Positions 1 through 9,667 of a stretch of DNA of 64,000 nt are shown piece after piece. Location: positions 744,001-808,000 of the forward strand of contig NZ_JAQIBD010000001.1 of assembly GCF_030347965.1 (NCBI RefSeq). Reading direction: 5' to 3'. The notes under the pieces were generated by a model, which saw only the letters and a program-made list of their open reading frames with translations, was not told the DNA's origin and searched no databases. Source of the stretch: Sulfurovum zhangzhouensis. GTDB lineage: Bacteria; Campylobacterota; Campylobacteria; Campylobacterales; Sulfurovaceae. Positions within the stretch are counted from its first letter, which is position 1. The number at the start of each line of letters is the position of its first letter. The position numbers were made by a program, and so were the translations under genes.

Positions 1-1290
1 GTGAATCACAATAGCTCACGGTCAGTGTTGCAAAATTGGATTTTGTGCCACTGTAATCTACTACACTGTACTCAATTGGGGTAGGATCATCTTCAAAGCC
101 GATTTCAGGTATAAACATCACTGTTCCATCCGTATTGACGATCCACTCTCCCTCTCCCGGTACGATCAAAGACTTGTTATCATCACTCATTTGCGCATTT
201 GGAAGTTCATTTATAAATCCATCCGGTAAATGAAGTACGACGCTTGAGGTGTTAATGTCCCCGTTATCGTTGTACAGATCATTGAGTGTCACTACTGTAC
301 CGTAGTCATTATCCAATCTTTCATCATCACGTACCAGTAGTGGGTAGTTAATCGTTACAGTTGCACGGTTAGTTGTATTGCCTTTGCTGCATCCTACTTG
401 ATATTCAATAGGCGTAGGGTCACCCACAAAACCTGAATCAGGGGTAAAGGTGATATCACCTTTAGTATCTACCATCCATACACCTTCTCCCTCTACAACC
501 AACATATCTGTAGTGGCGTTCGTTTCCGGATCTATAATCGTTACAAATATCAGATCACTACACAAATTCTCTTCAGATGCACAATACTCTGTCAGTTCAA
601 CAGAATCAAAACACAGACTGTCATTATCCAGCACCGAGACGCTCTGTGGTGTACCCGGTGCATCCGGTGTATTAAGTACATCATCGACAGCTGCAGGATA
701 ATGAATGACCACCTCAGCGATATTAGAGGTATTGACTGAACCGACAGCATTTTCTTCACTGACCGTATAGTGGATAGGTGTTGTATATCCTGCAAAATTT
801 TCTACTGGAGTGAAGGTGATCGTTCCATTATCTTCTACTCTCCAGATCCCCTCACCCTCTACTACCAACTCTTTACCACTATTGATCACACCTGCATCAA
901 CGATCACTACACTTAGAGGATCAAAAGGTTGAGAGGTGTTAATATCATTTGCGAGTATTTCAATATTGATCACTTGATTTATCACGCCTGTTGCATTATC
1001 ATCATTGGCTACCGGTGGATAATCTACGGTGATTGTTGCCTTATCATAGTTACCCCAACTGTCTTCAACAATGTACTCTATTGGTGTTGGATCACCTACA
1101 AATCCTTCTTCCGGAGTAAAGATGATCACACCATTTTCCACACTCCAGGTACCTTCACCTGGAACAACAAGCTCATTGATTTCATTGCCTGTATTTGGAT
1201 CGATAATACGAACCGAGTTTACATCTAGAGCTGACGTACCGTTACTGTCATTACCTGTTACATCTAGTTGTACCGGATCCCCTGTCTGCC
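1..1290 (-). repeat. Tandem CshA-type fibril repeats in the giant protein
   Basis: Four successive units carry the same core: a 'V-x-GEGxW-x-V' strand, then 'G-x-(I/V)-x-FTP', then 'F-x-(G/D)-(D/Y)-x-TPI-(E/H)-Y-x-V', then a short acidic linker. The TPI(E/H)Y motifs fall near 1085, 780, 410 and 76, so the unit is about 100-120 residues. The unit nearest the left edge continues outside the window. The repeats have diverged at the DNA level, so this is an old protein repeat rather than a recent DNA duplication. Confidence 0.75.
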
Positions 1291-4200
1291 CGGAATGAAT
1301 GTCATCATTAGCCGTAGGCCCTGTATCATCATTTTCGATGATACCTGTTCCTGTATCAGATGTATCCCCGACTTGACCGCTGTTGAGTGTACTTACAGAC
1401 AGTGTAATAGTCTCATCTGATTCTATATAGCCATCATTTGTAGTAGGTACTTGTACAAGAACACTTGTACTGCCAGCAGGAATCACTACTGTGATAGTTA
1501 CCGGTATATAATCACTGTCAGCAGTTGTAGCTGTACCGTCACTTGTAATAAGCGTAAGGTTTATATCTTCATAACTTAGATTGGTAAGGTTCACCTCAAA
1601 GCTTAATATATCACCTTCAATTTTGCGTTCATCACCGATGATGACATTTGGTACAGTATCATTATCCATGATCGTTCCAGTACCGTTATCATCATAATTA
1701 CCTACACTTCCGGCATCGACACTTTTTACTGCAAGTGTCATATATTCATCCAGCTCGTAGGTCGTATCTTCCAGTGAAGGGATAATAGCTTGTACACTTG
1801 TCTGCCCGGCAGGAATCGTTACACTGATAGATGTTCCGTTGTAGTCTGTCCCTGACAGTGCTGTAATATCAGCCGTACCCAGTGTCAAATTGATATCTCT
1901 ACTGTACGGGTAGGTAAGATTGACATCAAATATAAGATCTTCTCCTTCATAAACCGTGACATCTCCTATGATCACATCAGGAGCAGCAACAATTTTCACA
2001 GTTACTGCCGCTGTTGCTATATCACCGTTCTCATCTACGATCGTATACATAAACGTATCAAACCCGCTAAACCCAGGGTTTGGCGTATAGGTTATAGAAG
2101 CATTTGCTTCGATTACCACCGTACCGTTTGCAGGGTTAGTTGCATCAATGACTGTCAAAATATCATTATTAGGATGGGTATCATTGTTTGATATACTGAT
2201 CGTTACCGGTATATCCTGATCTGTTGTCTGGGCATCTGCTACTGCATTTGGCACAGGATCCAAAATAGCTGCCACCCGTATAGACACAATGGCTGTATCT
2301 ACTGATCCTTTCTCATCGGTGATCTCATAAATAAATGTATCATAACCTACAAATCCCACTGGTGGAGTATAGGTTACTGTCCCGTCAGGATTGACTACAA
2401 CTATACCCCCTAACTTACTTGTTTCATTGATATCTGTAATATTGAAGTCGTCTCCTTGAAGATCATAGTCATTGATCATCACAGGGATATCTACACTTAC
2501 ATTAATCTGTGTAGTCGCACTGTCTGCCACTGCTGTCACTGAATTACTTGAAAGGTCATCCAGATCCGTTACAGTGATTACAACAGTTGTTGTGTCTGTA
2601 CCGCCATTTCCATCACTTATCGTATATGTGAAAGTGTCCACACCTGTAAAATTATTCTCCGGGGTGTAGATCACTGTACCATTTTCATCCCAAAAAACTG
2701 TTCCATGACTGCTGCTTGTATCAACATTAATGATCACCAACCTATCATATTCAGGATCATGATCATTATTCAAAACCGATACGGACACAGGTGTATTGAT
2801 AGGTGTAGATTGAGAATCTTCCTCCGCAACAGGCTGTGTAATAAGTATCGTTATATTTGCATCATCACAGTTACTTGGATTGATCTTATCACATATTTTA
2901 TACAGAACTGTATACTCACCTATTGCGATACCTGAAGGTACTGTGACATTACCATCCTGATCAATACTTATACCGTTCACTCCTCCATCATCAATCACAG
3001 AGATATCTACATCCCCTGCATTTACCTGCACTGAATTAAGTAGATCATTCGTAAGTACATTTCCAGCGATACCTCCTGCTTGTGCATTGATAGGATTATT
3101 GCGTAAGTCATCATCTACTGCATCGATAACCGGTGCCAAGACTGTAACCGTTACATTGGCATCATCACAATTTGTTTGATTTAGATTTTCACAGATCGTA
3201 TAGGTCTCACTATAGGTACCTGCAGGAGTAGCGGAAGGAACTGTAGCAGTACCTGTGAGAGGATCGACATCTAGATATGGTGTTAGATCTGTAACATTAG
3301 TGATATTGGCATCATTACCCAGTGTAAACGCTATGCCATTTAGTGTATCATTCGCAGTAACATCTACGATAGCTGTTCCACCACTATATCCATCTACAGA
3401 ATGATTGCTGTCATTATTCGCAATGATAGGTAAAACTGCAGCTGGAACAGAAATAGGTGTCGTTGCATTATCCTCCACAGGTCCAGGTACCTCTGTAGTG
3501 CTCACAGATGCTACGTTTACCAGGTCAACACCCGCATTAATGTCTGCCTGCTTTACTGTATAGCTTGCAGTGTAGGTCCATGATTCTCCCACATCGAGTA
3601 TACCTATTATGCCTGCATCACCTGTCGGTAAACCAAGTGCCGGTGTTGACCCATCTGGCATCGTATCAGTGATATTGATACTTGTCAGTGCAGTATTCCC
3701 TGTGTTGGCTACGACGATCTCATATACTAATACCTGATCAGCTGCTGTAACCGGATTTGCTCCAGATGTCTGTGTCTTAGTTACTGTAAAGCCAGGACTT
3801 GCAACTAATGTACTGTATGCATTCAAATCTTCTACATATCCGCCTGCAGGTACAGTCACAGTGGTTGGATCAGAGTGCCCACTATATAAGGTTAAACCAG
3901 CATCTATAGCATTTGTATCATAATCTACGATCCAGTTCCCTGCTTCTACAGTACGAGAGAAATATCCATCGGAGTCAGTGAACACAGTATAATATCTCGA
4001 ACTATTGCTATCATCAGTGATATTTACTTCTACTCCAACAAAAGGAACATCTCCAAAATCATAAACATGATTGTTGTTTGTATCTTCAAAGATGTATCCC
4101 TCTATCAAACCATCTGCACCGTCAATAACAGTTACATCTTCAGCAGTACTACTTAGTTCATCATACTGTGTTACAGAGATATTGGCCTCACCAGTTATAG

Positions 4201-7200
4201 CATAGACAGCATTTTGGTATGTTGCAGCACCAACCGTATTGTCGATCTGTGCTGTAAACTCTATTGTCACAATTCCACTTGCTGGCACTTTGATCCCGCT
4301 CCATATAGGTTGTGAAGGATAAGTCGCATCTATTGTTACAGGGGAAAGGCTGCCATTGATATTTGTTGTAACATGATAAACAAATCCTGCTGGAAGTATA
4401 TCTGTAACATTTACATCAGATACATTGATATCCAATGTATTGGTAATAGTAATCGTATAATTGACATTTTCAGTAGCACTTGTCGGTTGAACAACCAACG
4501 GTGTTGATGTACTCTTTGTGACTTTGATCCCACCAAATACAGTTGTTATCTCATCACTGTTATTACTTTCCGCATTGTCAACTGTGTCATTGCTTACGAT
4601 ATGCGTAGTAAGTGTATAATTTCCTCTAGTTGATGGGAAAACAGTGATCTGATAACTACCGCTCTGATCCGGAGTTACCGTTCCGATATTCCAAACCACA
4701 TTACCACTGTTTCCTTCTGCAGGGTTTGCATCTGCCGGTATTTCTGAAGCATAGTACTCCATACCTGTCGGGATATTCACTGTCAAATTGGTATCGGTAG
4801 CATCAGAATCACCATGATTGCGATATACGACATTGTAGATGACACTACCAATAATACTATCTCCTGTATTGACGGTAACAGCATCAGCAAGTTCTATAGT
4901 CGATCCTGTGATTGATAGGATTTCCGTATACAGCCCTCCTATCTTAATCACATCTCCTGTTGAGAACCCTGCAGTATCATCAATTGTTATTGTAGTGGCC
5001 CCTGATACATTCTGTTCTACCGTCGCCATAGGATAAGTACCACTTACTGGGCCAGAGATATCAACTGTAAGATCTATACCCGCATTTACTGTAACTCTAG
5101 CATTATCTATATCACTTAGTGCATTGCTTGCAGAGATTGTTGCCACAGCCATAATATCGGTCGTACCACTAGGCATAGTTTCAGCAATCACCGCATCAAA
5201 GGTAAATGTACCGCTTTCTCCTGATGCTAAAATATCCAGATCATAGATAATCTGATTGTTCGTACCATCAAAACTTACACCTGCAGGTAGTGAAGCAGGG
5301 TCTATCATCGTATAGTTTGGCGCAGGTATCACTATCTTTGTATTATTTGCATCTGCTGAACCTGTATTATTATAATCTACCGTACAGGTGATTGTCTCAC
5401 CCGGAAACTTCGTATCGGAATCCGGTACAATAGAGATATTAAGTACAGGGTTACCGCTCAACGTAATACTAACCGTATTACTCGTACATCCAGATACGTT
5501 TGTAGCTGTACAATACTCATTATCAGAAATTACCGCAGTATTATCAAGTATCGTTACCCCTACTGGTACACCTGAAGAAGAAGCCTTCATCTCATAAGTC
5601 AGCGTCGCTACCTCTCCTTGAGCCAAACTACTGATCTCCCAGCTTAGATCAGGAGTGTTAATATCCGATGGTACTACAACCCCTGAACCATCTGTACTTC
5701 CAGCAATCGAACTATCCACGTAATCAAAATATGACTTTTGGGGGATTGTATCTGTAACTGTGATACCTGTTGCTTCTCCACCGGTATTGACAACTTTCAA
5801 TGTATAAGTAAGTATCTCTCCTGCACTCACATATGTTTTGTCAACCGTTTTACTTATTGTAAGAGACGGTGCCATGGATGAAAGCGGACCTACACTTGTC
5901 ATCGCTGTATCATTTACATCTTCTGCATTGTCACTGCTTAAAGCAACAAAGTTACTCAGGGTACCTGTTGCTGCAGCGCCAATGACAGCATTGATAATGA
6001 CCTGACCGCCTGTACCGCTGGCAACTGTACCGATATCAAATGTAGCTACCTGTCCAACGTAGGATGTTACGGTAGGTGTAGAACTTGTGATCGTAACATT
6101 TGACGGAAGTATATCTGTAATAATCACGTTGGTCACATCTGTTCCACTGATATTTGCGTAGTCGATCGTATATGTCACAGCAGTATCTATACCTGCTGTG
6201 ACATTGGCTAGGTCAACTGTCTTGGAAATACTCATAGCAGCTGGAGCTGTCTTACATAAAAGTGATCTGTTTTGCATATTATTGACGTTGAAAGAGAGCG
6301 TTGTAACTTTTGATGATGTCGCATTAATATCCCAAAGTATACGGTGTCCTGCCGGGATAGTATATGGATTGGTTACACTCATTAAGATCGTTTTATTTGA
6401 ATTTCCGTTTGAACCGGCAGTCAGTCCTGACTGAATCAGTATAGTCGTCCCATCAGCCGGGTTATAATCATACACTGCCACGGTAAAATTAACATTTGCA
6501 ACAACAGATGACGTATAATTTAATAATATTTCAAAACGTGTATAATCAGCGCTGTTGATGGCAGTGGATGCCACAGGTTCCATATAATAGGTTCCAACAT
6601 GCTCAGTAGCGTTGTTTGTACTAAAGGTCACGTTGTGTTCGGTCGATGCATTTATGATCGAACTTTGTGCCAATAACTGTGTACCTGCATTTCCAACATC
6701 ACCGGTAATATCCGTATAATAAAATGCCTGACAGGTCTCACTATCAATACCTACATCTTTATAAGCATCTACAGAGCCACCGCCTGCAGGTCCGCTCCAT
6801 GATAACTCTGCATTGTTTCTGGCTGGGTTTTCACCGGTAAATACACCGGTAACCAGAGCATCTTCTGTTGCCTCTGTAATAATAGTCACACTGCTGCTAC
6901 TGCCTGCTGCAACCGTTCCAAGATCCCACGTATATGTTCCATCACCATTGTCTATTGCGGAAGGCACCGATGAAATATAAGTCATTCCTATAGGCAAAGT
7001 ATCAGTAAGCATCACTCCCATAGCATCAGCATCACCGTAATTTGTATACGTTAAGGTATATTCAACATTATTATTTAAAGAAACAAAGTCTATATCAGAA
7101 GTTTTTTCTAGAGTAAATGCTGCGATAGGTATATCTACACCGATCTTGCTCTCTGCAGTTTTATTGACATCAGATCCATCCGGCGCAGTGACGGTAAGTA

Positions 7201-9370
7201 TTGCACTATTAAGCAGAGTTGTAGAGCTGTATGAGATATCTACGGTAACATTCATCTCAACCGATCCGCTTTCAAATGCACCCAGGATACCTAGAGGTAT
7301 ATTGATAGTATTACCCATACCGGAACAGTCTATTGCGGCTCCCCCATTAATCGAGTAGGTATTACAACTCACACCTATAGGCAAAGTGTCGTTAAGCTCT
7401 GTACCCGTCACCACGATACTAGAGTCATTGGCATATCCTAAAGTATATACAAGACTTTCACCGGGTGCGACAAAATAGCTGCTAGGTGTTTTAGAGAGGG
7501 AAATCCTCGCACCATCCACGTGTATAGGTATAGGATCACTCAAGATTGTCCCATAGCTGGTTTGTGCATATGCAGTATTTGTATATGATCCTGATGTAGT
7601 TGTTGCTTGTGCAGTAAATATAAGTTTGATTTGACCACCGTCTGGAACGATCTCATCAAAAGACCAGCTTATTGTTCCTGTCTCTCCTGCTAGAGGAGCA
7701 GAACTTGTAGTAATAGGTGCTCCGTTATGCTCAAGACTGACTAGGCTTTTATAACTAAAGCCGTTTGGAAGCACATCTGAAATTTGTGAGACATAAAGAT
7801 CAAAACCTGTAGAGTTATTGATATCAATCGTAAAGTTAACATCCTCACCTGCAAGAAGATTTTCTATAGATGCGTATTTTTCAATCGTAGGTGCAACACC
7901 ACAGGTATTGACTGCAAGCGATATACTCTTGACACCAGTGATATCCGGATTTGCATGCCAAATCTCATTTCCATCGGTATAAGTTGCCCCCGCAGCCAGG
8001 ATAGATGCGTTTACTTCTGCTTCAGAAAGATATGAGAACGTACGATTGATTTTGGCACTGGCATTCATATCATCATCTACTATTGTAGGATTATCGATTG
8101 CCTGTACCCCTATAAGGTATTGCCCTTTAAATAGCTCTGTAGAGTCCCAGTTTACCATCCAGTCTGTAAAGCTTGTTCGTATTGCAGGAGCTGCTATCTG
8201 TGTCCACTCATTTCCATCATTGGCTACACCATCACCATTGTCATCTCTATAATAGAAAAATATTACATCACTTACCGATGATATAGCCTCTCCATCAACA
8301 ATAGCAATAACATCTTTTACTTTCGCAGTCAAAACTGTCGGATTACACCCGCTTGCCCCTATATCATCCACAATAGGCTGCTCGTATGGTTCTTCCTTAC
8401 TGAAACTGATATAGTCGCCAAATGGTCCGGGTTTATTGGGATCAGCTATCCAATCGTTATTGATAGCACAATCTTTTTGGAATGGATTGTTCAAGCTGTT
8501 TGCCGTACAAAAAAGCATAGAGATAGGAGTATCTCTTTCAAGCTTTGGTCCTCCATAGCTGGAAGCATCTATCATAGACATAGGAATCTGATAGTCGATA
8601 TAGTACTCTTGACATGGAGAATCTTGATTATACGAAGAGCGTGTAGTCCCATAGTCCCACACCTTTTTCGTATCAGGTGCTGCAATAATTGTACTCCAGT
8701 CTGTTGTTGGATTAGCAGCATTTCCATCGAAATTCAATATAGTTGAACCATCAGTAAAGGCAGTTGGATTATGTCCCAATAGTTTGATATTTTCAGGATC
8801 ATTTATATAATCAATTGACTGGGTAGGAATATTGCCATAAATACCAAAAATTCTATCTATCGCTACGCCAGGGGCACCGGATGATCCATCCAGATGTGCC
8901 GCAATATCACGATACCCATCTCCGTCTATATCGAAAAATACTGTCCATAACGCTGATCCCCAAGGATCTACATTACTATATGCTCCTGCGTTCGGTCCTG
9001 TGGCATAGGTATTGGCTATTTGTTCCACCCTCCAACGAAACATAATGACATCATTTGCAGGATCAGTAGGATCTTTATAGAGATAGTAGTAGATACTTGG
9101 TTCAGCCTTGTCTGTACACGATGAAGCGATATTTACATAGTTTTGAGGACGTGTACCACCATTGGAAGTGTCGCCTGTACGTGGATCATTAATGCTCTCA
9201 CCAAAACGGCTATAAGGTTTCCATTCGTTCTTTTGCGGCCATGGTGCAGGCTTGAAGTGGACTGCCGCACCATCCCCGTTTGTCCCCCAGGCAGGAGGAT
9301 AAGGATCAGCATTCAGCTGTATTGAAAAAAGTATAAATACAAATACAAAAAAACGATTGAGTAATGACAT
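1..9370 (-). CDS. Giant secreted multi-repeat surface protein, C-terminus outside the window
   Basis: One minus-strand frame runs open from an ATG at 9370 to the left edge, giving about 3,120 residues with no stop at any point I read. It begins with a signal peptide (hydrophobic residues 7-20, then polar) and a ~480-residue N-terminal region I cannot assign, with an Asp-rich DxDGDG stretch that may bind calcium. Next come several DUF11-like repeats (about residues 490-1740), one SdrD B-like domain (near 1750), cadherin/VCBS-like domains with a TPxxxFTGxDTFTYT signature (about 2260-2460), two Calx-beta domains (about 2465-2660) and at least four CshA-type fibril repeats (about 2690 to the edge). 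Such architectures belong to very large adhesins; adhesion is inferred. The ribosome binding site AAGGGAG lies just before the ATG, behind a c-di-GMP riboswitch. The secretion route cannot be judged without the C-terminus. Confidence 0.9.
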   Translation of the reverse strand, partial: MSLLNRFFVFVFILFSIQLNADPYPPAWGTNGDGAAVHFKPAPWPQKNEWKPYSRFGESINDPRTGDTSNGGTRPQNYVNIASSCTDKAEPSIYYYLYKDPTDPANDVIMFRWRVEQIANTYATGPNAGAYSNVDPWGSALWTVFFDIDGDGYRDIAAHLDGSSGAPGVAIDRIFGIYGNIPTQSIDYINDPENIKLLGHNPTAFTDGSTILNFDGNAANPTTDWSTIIAAPDTKKVWDYGTTRSSYNQDSPCQEYYIDYQIPMSMIDASSYGGPKLERDTPISMLFCTANSLNNPFQKDCAINNDWIADPNKPGPFGDYISFSKEEPYEQPIVDDIGASGCNPTVLTAKVKDVIAIVDGEAISSVSDVIFFYYRDDNGDGVANDGNEWTQIAAPAIRTSFTDWMVNWDSTELFKGQYLIGVQAIDNPTIVDDDMNASAKINRTFSYLSEAEVNASILAAGATYTDGNEIWHANPDITGVKSISLAVNTCGVAPTIEKYASIENLLAGEDVNFTIDINNSTGFDLYVSQISDVLPNGFSYKSLVSLEHNGAPITTSSAPLAGETGTISWSFDEIVPDGGQIKLIFTAQATTTSGSYTNTAYAQTSYGTILSDPIPIHVDGARISLSKTPSSYFVAPGESLVYTLGYANDSSIVVTGTELNDTLPIGVSCNTYSINGGAAIDCSGMGNTINIPLGILGAFESGSVEMNVTVDISYSSTTLLNSAILTVTAPDGSDVNKTAESKIGVDIPIAAFTLEKTSDIDFVSLNNNVEYTLTYTNYGDADAMGVMLTDTLPIGMTYISSVPSAIDNGDGTYTWDLGTVAAGSSSSVTIITEATEDALVTGVFTGENPARNNAELSWSGPAGGGSVDAYKDVGIDSETCQAFYYTDITGDVGNAGTQLLAQSSIINASTEHNVTFSTNNATEHVGTYYMEPVASTAINSADYTRFEILLNYTSSVVANVNFTVAVYDYNPADGTTILIQSGLTAGSNGNSNKTILMSVTNPYTIPAGHRILWDINATSSKVTTLSFNVNNMQNRSLLCKTAPAAMSISKTVDLANVTAGIDTAVTYTIDYANISGTDVTNVIITDILPSNVTITSSTPTVTSYVGQVATFDIGTVASGTGGQVIINAVIGAAATGTLSNFVALSSDNAEDVNDTAMTSVGPLSSMAPSLTISKTVDKTYVSAGEILTYTLKVVNTGGEATGITVTDTIPQKSYFDYVDSSIAGSTDGSGVVVPSDINTPDLSWEISSLAQGEVATLTYEMKASSSGVPVGVTILDNTAVISDNEYCTATNVSGCTSNTVSITLSGNPVLNISIVPDSDTKFPGETITCTVDYNNTGSADANNTKIVIPAPNYTMIDPASLPAGVSFDGTNNQIIYDLDILASGESGTFTFDAVIAETMPSGTTDIMAVATISASNALSDIDNARVTVNAGIDLTVDISGPVSGTYPMATVEQNVSGATTITIDDTAGFSTGDVIKIGGLYTEILSITGSTIELADAVTVNTGDSIIGSVIYNVVYRNHGDSDATDTNLTVNIPTGMEYYASEIPADANPAEGNSGNVVWNIGTVTPDQSGSYQITVFPSTRGNYTLTTHIVSNDTVDNAESNNSDEITTVFGGIKVTKSTSTPLVVQPTSATENVNYTITITNTLDINVSDVNVTDILPAGFVYHVTTNINGSLSPVTIDATYPSQPIWSGIKVPASGIVTIEFTAQIDNTVGAATYQNAVYAITGEANISVTQYDELSSTAEDVTVIDGADGLIEGYIFEDTNNNHVYDFGDVPFVGVEVNITDDSNSSRYYTVFTDSDGYFSRTVEAGNWIVDYDTNAIDAGLTLYSGHSDPTTVTVPAGGYVEDLNAYSTLVASPGFTVTKTQTSGANPVTAADQVLVYEIVVANTGNTALTSINITDTMPDGSTPALGLPTGDAGIIGILDVGESWTYTASYTVKQADINAGVDLVNVASVSTTEVPGPVEDNATTPISVPAAVLPIIANNDSNHSVDGYSGGTAIVDVTANDTLNGIAFTLGNDANITNVTDLTPYLDVDPLTGTATVPSATPAGTYSETYTICENLNQTNCDDANVTVTVLAPVIDAVDDDLRNNPINAQAGGIAGNVLTNDLLNSVQVNAGDVDISVIDDGGVNGISIDQDGNVTVPSGIAIGEYTVLYKICDKINPSNCDDANITILITQPVAEEDSQSTPINTPVSVSVLNNDHDPEYDRLVIINVDTSSSHGTVFWDENGTVIYTPENNFTGVDTFTYTISDGNGGTDTTTVVITVTDLDDLSSNSVTAVADSATTQINVSVDIPVMINDYDLQGDDFNITDINETSKLGGIVVVNPDGTVTYTPPVGFVGYDTFIYEITDEKGSVDTAIVSIRVAAILDPVPNAVADAQTTDQDIPVTISISNNDTHPNNDILTVIDATNPANGTVVIEANASITYTPNPGFSGFDTFMYTIVDENGDIATAAVTVKIVAAPDVIIGDVTVYEGEDLIFDVNLTYPYSRDINLTLGTADITALSGTDYNGTSISVTIPAGQTSVQAIIPSLEDTTYELDEYMTLAVKSVDAGSVGNYDDNGTGTIMDNDTVPNVIIGDERKIEGDILSFEVNLTNLSYEDINLTLITSDGTATTADSDYIPVTITVVIPAGSTSVLVQVPTTNDGYIESDETITLSVSTLNSGQVGDTSDTGTGIIENDDTGPTANDDIHSGQTGDPVQLDVTGNDSNGTSALDVNSVRIIDPNTGNEINELVVPGEGTWSVENGVIIFTPEEGFVGDPTPIEYIVEDSWGNYDKATITVDYPPVANDDNATGVINQVINIEILANDINTSQPFDPLSVVIVDAGVINSGKELVVEGEGIWRVEDNGTITFTPVENFAGYTTPIHYTVSEENAVGSVNTSNIAEVVIHYPAAVDDVLNTPDAPGTPQSVSVLDNDSLCFDSVELTEYCASEENLCSDLIFVTIIDPETNATTDMLVVEGEGVWMVDTKGDITFTPDSGFVGDPTPIEYQVGCSKGNTTNRATVTINYPLLVRDDERLDNDYGTVVTLNDLYNDNGDINTSSVVLHLPDGFINELPNAQMSDDNKSLIVPGEGEWIVNTDGTVMFIPEIGFEDDPTPIEYSVVDYSGTKSNFATLTVSYCDS
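4150..7900 (-). repeat. DUF11-like repeat region of the giant protein
   Basis: The frame repeatedly encodes the pattern of DUF11 (conserved repeat) domains: 'SKTVD' or a similar opening, 'xAGxxxTYTI-x-Y-x-N', 'xxNVxVTDxLP' and a closing segment ending in 'N-x-A'. Several such units succeed each other before an SdrD B-like segment with the signature 'GYIFEDTNNN' near 4110. Unit boundaries are approximate because they were read by eye. Confidence 0.6.
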
Positions 9371-9400
9371 GGGTCTCCCTTAAATTACAGATGTATAATT

Positions 9401-9512
9401 TATTGGTAACCCGGCTGTCTAAGATGATAAAGAAGCTACTTTAACGCTCTGATATATAGACCCGTGGCTTTCCGTCCTATCCTCACGAATAGTTTGGCTT
9501 TGACAATATTCC
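9401..9512 (-). promoter_or_regulatory. c-di-GMP-I (GEMM-I) riboswitch before the giant surface protein
   Basis: Read on the minus strand, this segment matches the GEMM-I aptamer. It has GCCAAAC, then a hairpin closed by the GNRA loop GTGA, then GACGGAAAGCC, then GGGTCTA pairing through a long arm with TAGACAGCC, then GGGTTACC. The outer stem is TATTG/CAATA. Aligned by hand to the V. cholerae Vc2 aptamer, the residue equal to G20 is G, A47 is A and C92 is C, the ligand-contacting set. The Vc2 G21-C46 pair is replaced by C-G. The aptamer ends about 30 nt before the ATG at 9370, leaving room only for translational or short-range control. Confidence 0.85.
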
Positions 9513-9637
9513 TCTCCTGTAGTGACTAAAATAACGCGCAAGTATAACAGTAGAATGTTGCCGAAATGTCACAGTTTTAAAAATATATCATAAAAATAGA
9601 TTTTTTTAATATAACGGGGAAATTTACATTTTTTTGC

Positions 9638-9643
9638 TATGAT
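9638..9643 (+). promoter_or_regulatory. Probable -10 box for the sensor kinase gene
   Basis: TATGAT, preceded by a T-rich stretch and TTTACA, lies 24 nt before the GTG start at 9668. Campylobacterota promoters usually show a -10 box and a weak -35 box, which fits. Assigned by eye. Confidence 0.4.
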
Positions 9644-9667
9644 TTTTCTAAAACAAAGTGAGCTTTT

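Noticed and set aside
450-9325. Many short open frames on the plus strand opposite the giant gene
   Set aside because: The minus strand holds one continuous frame with clear repeat domains over the whole stretch; the plus frames are Ser/Ile/Val-rich shadows with no domain pattern or ribosome sites.
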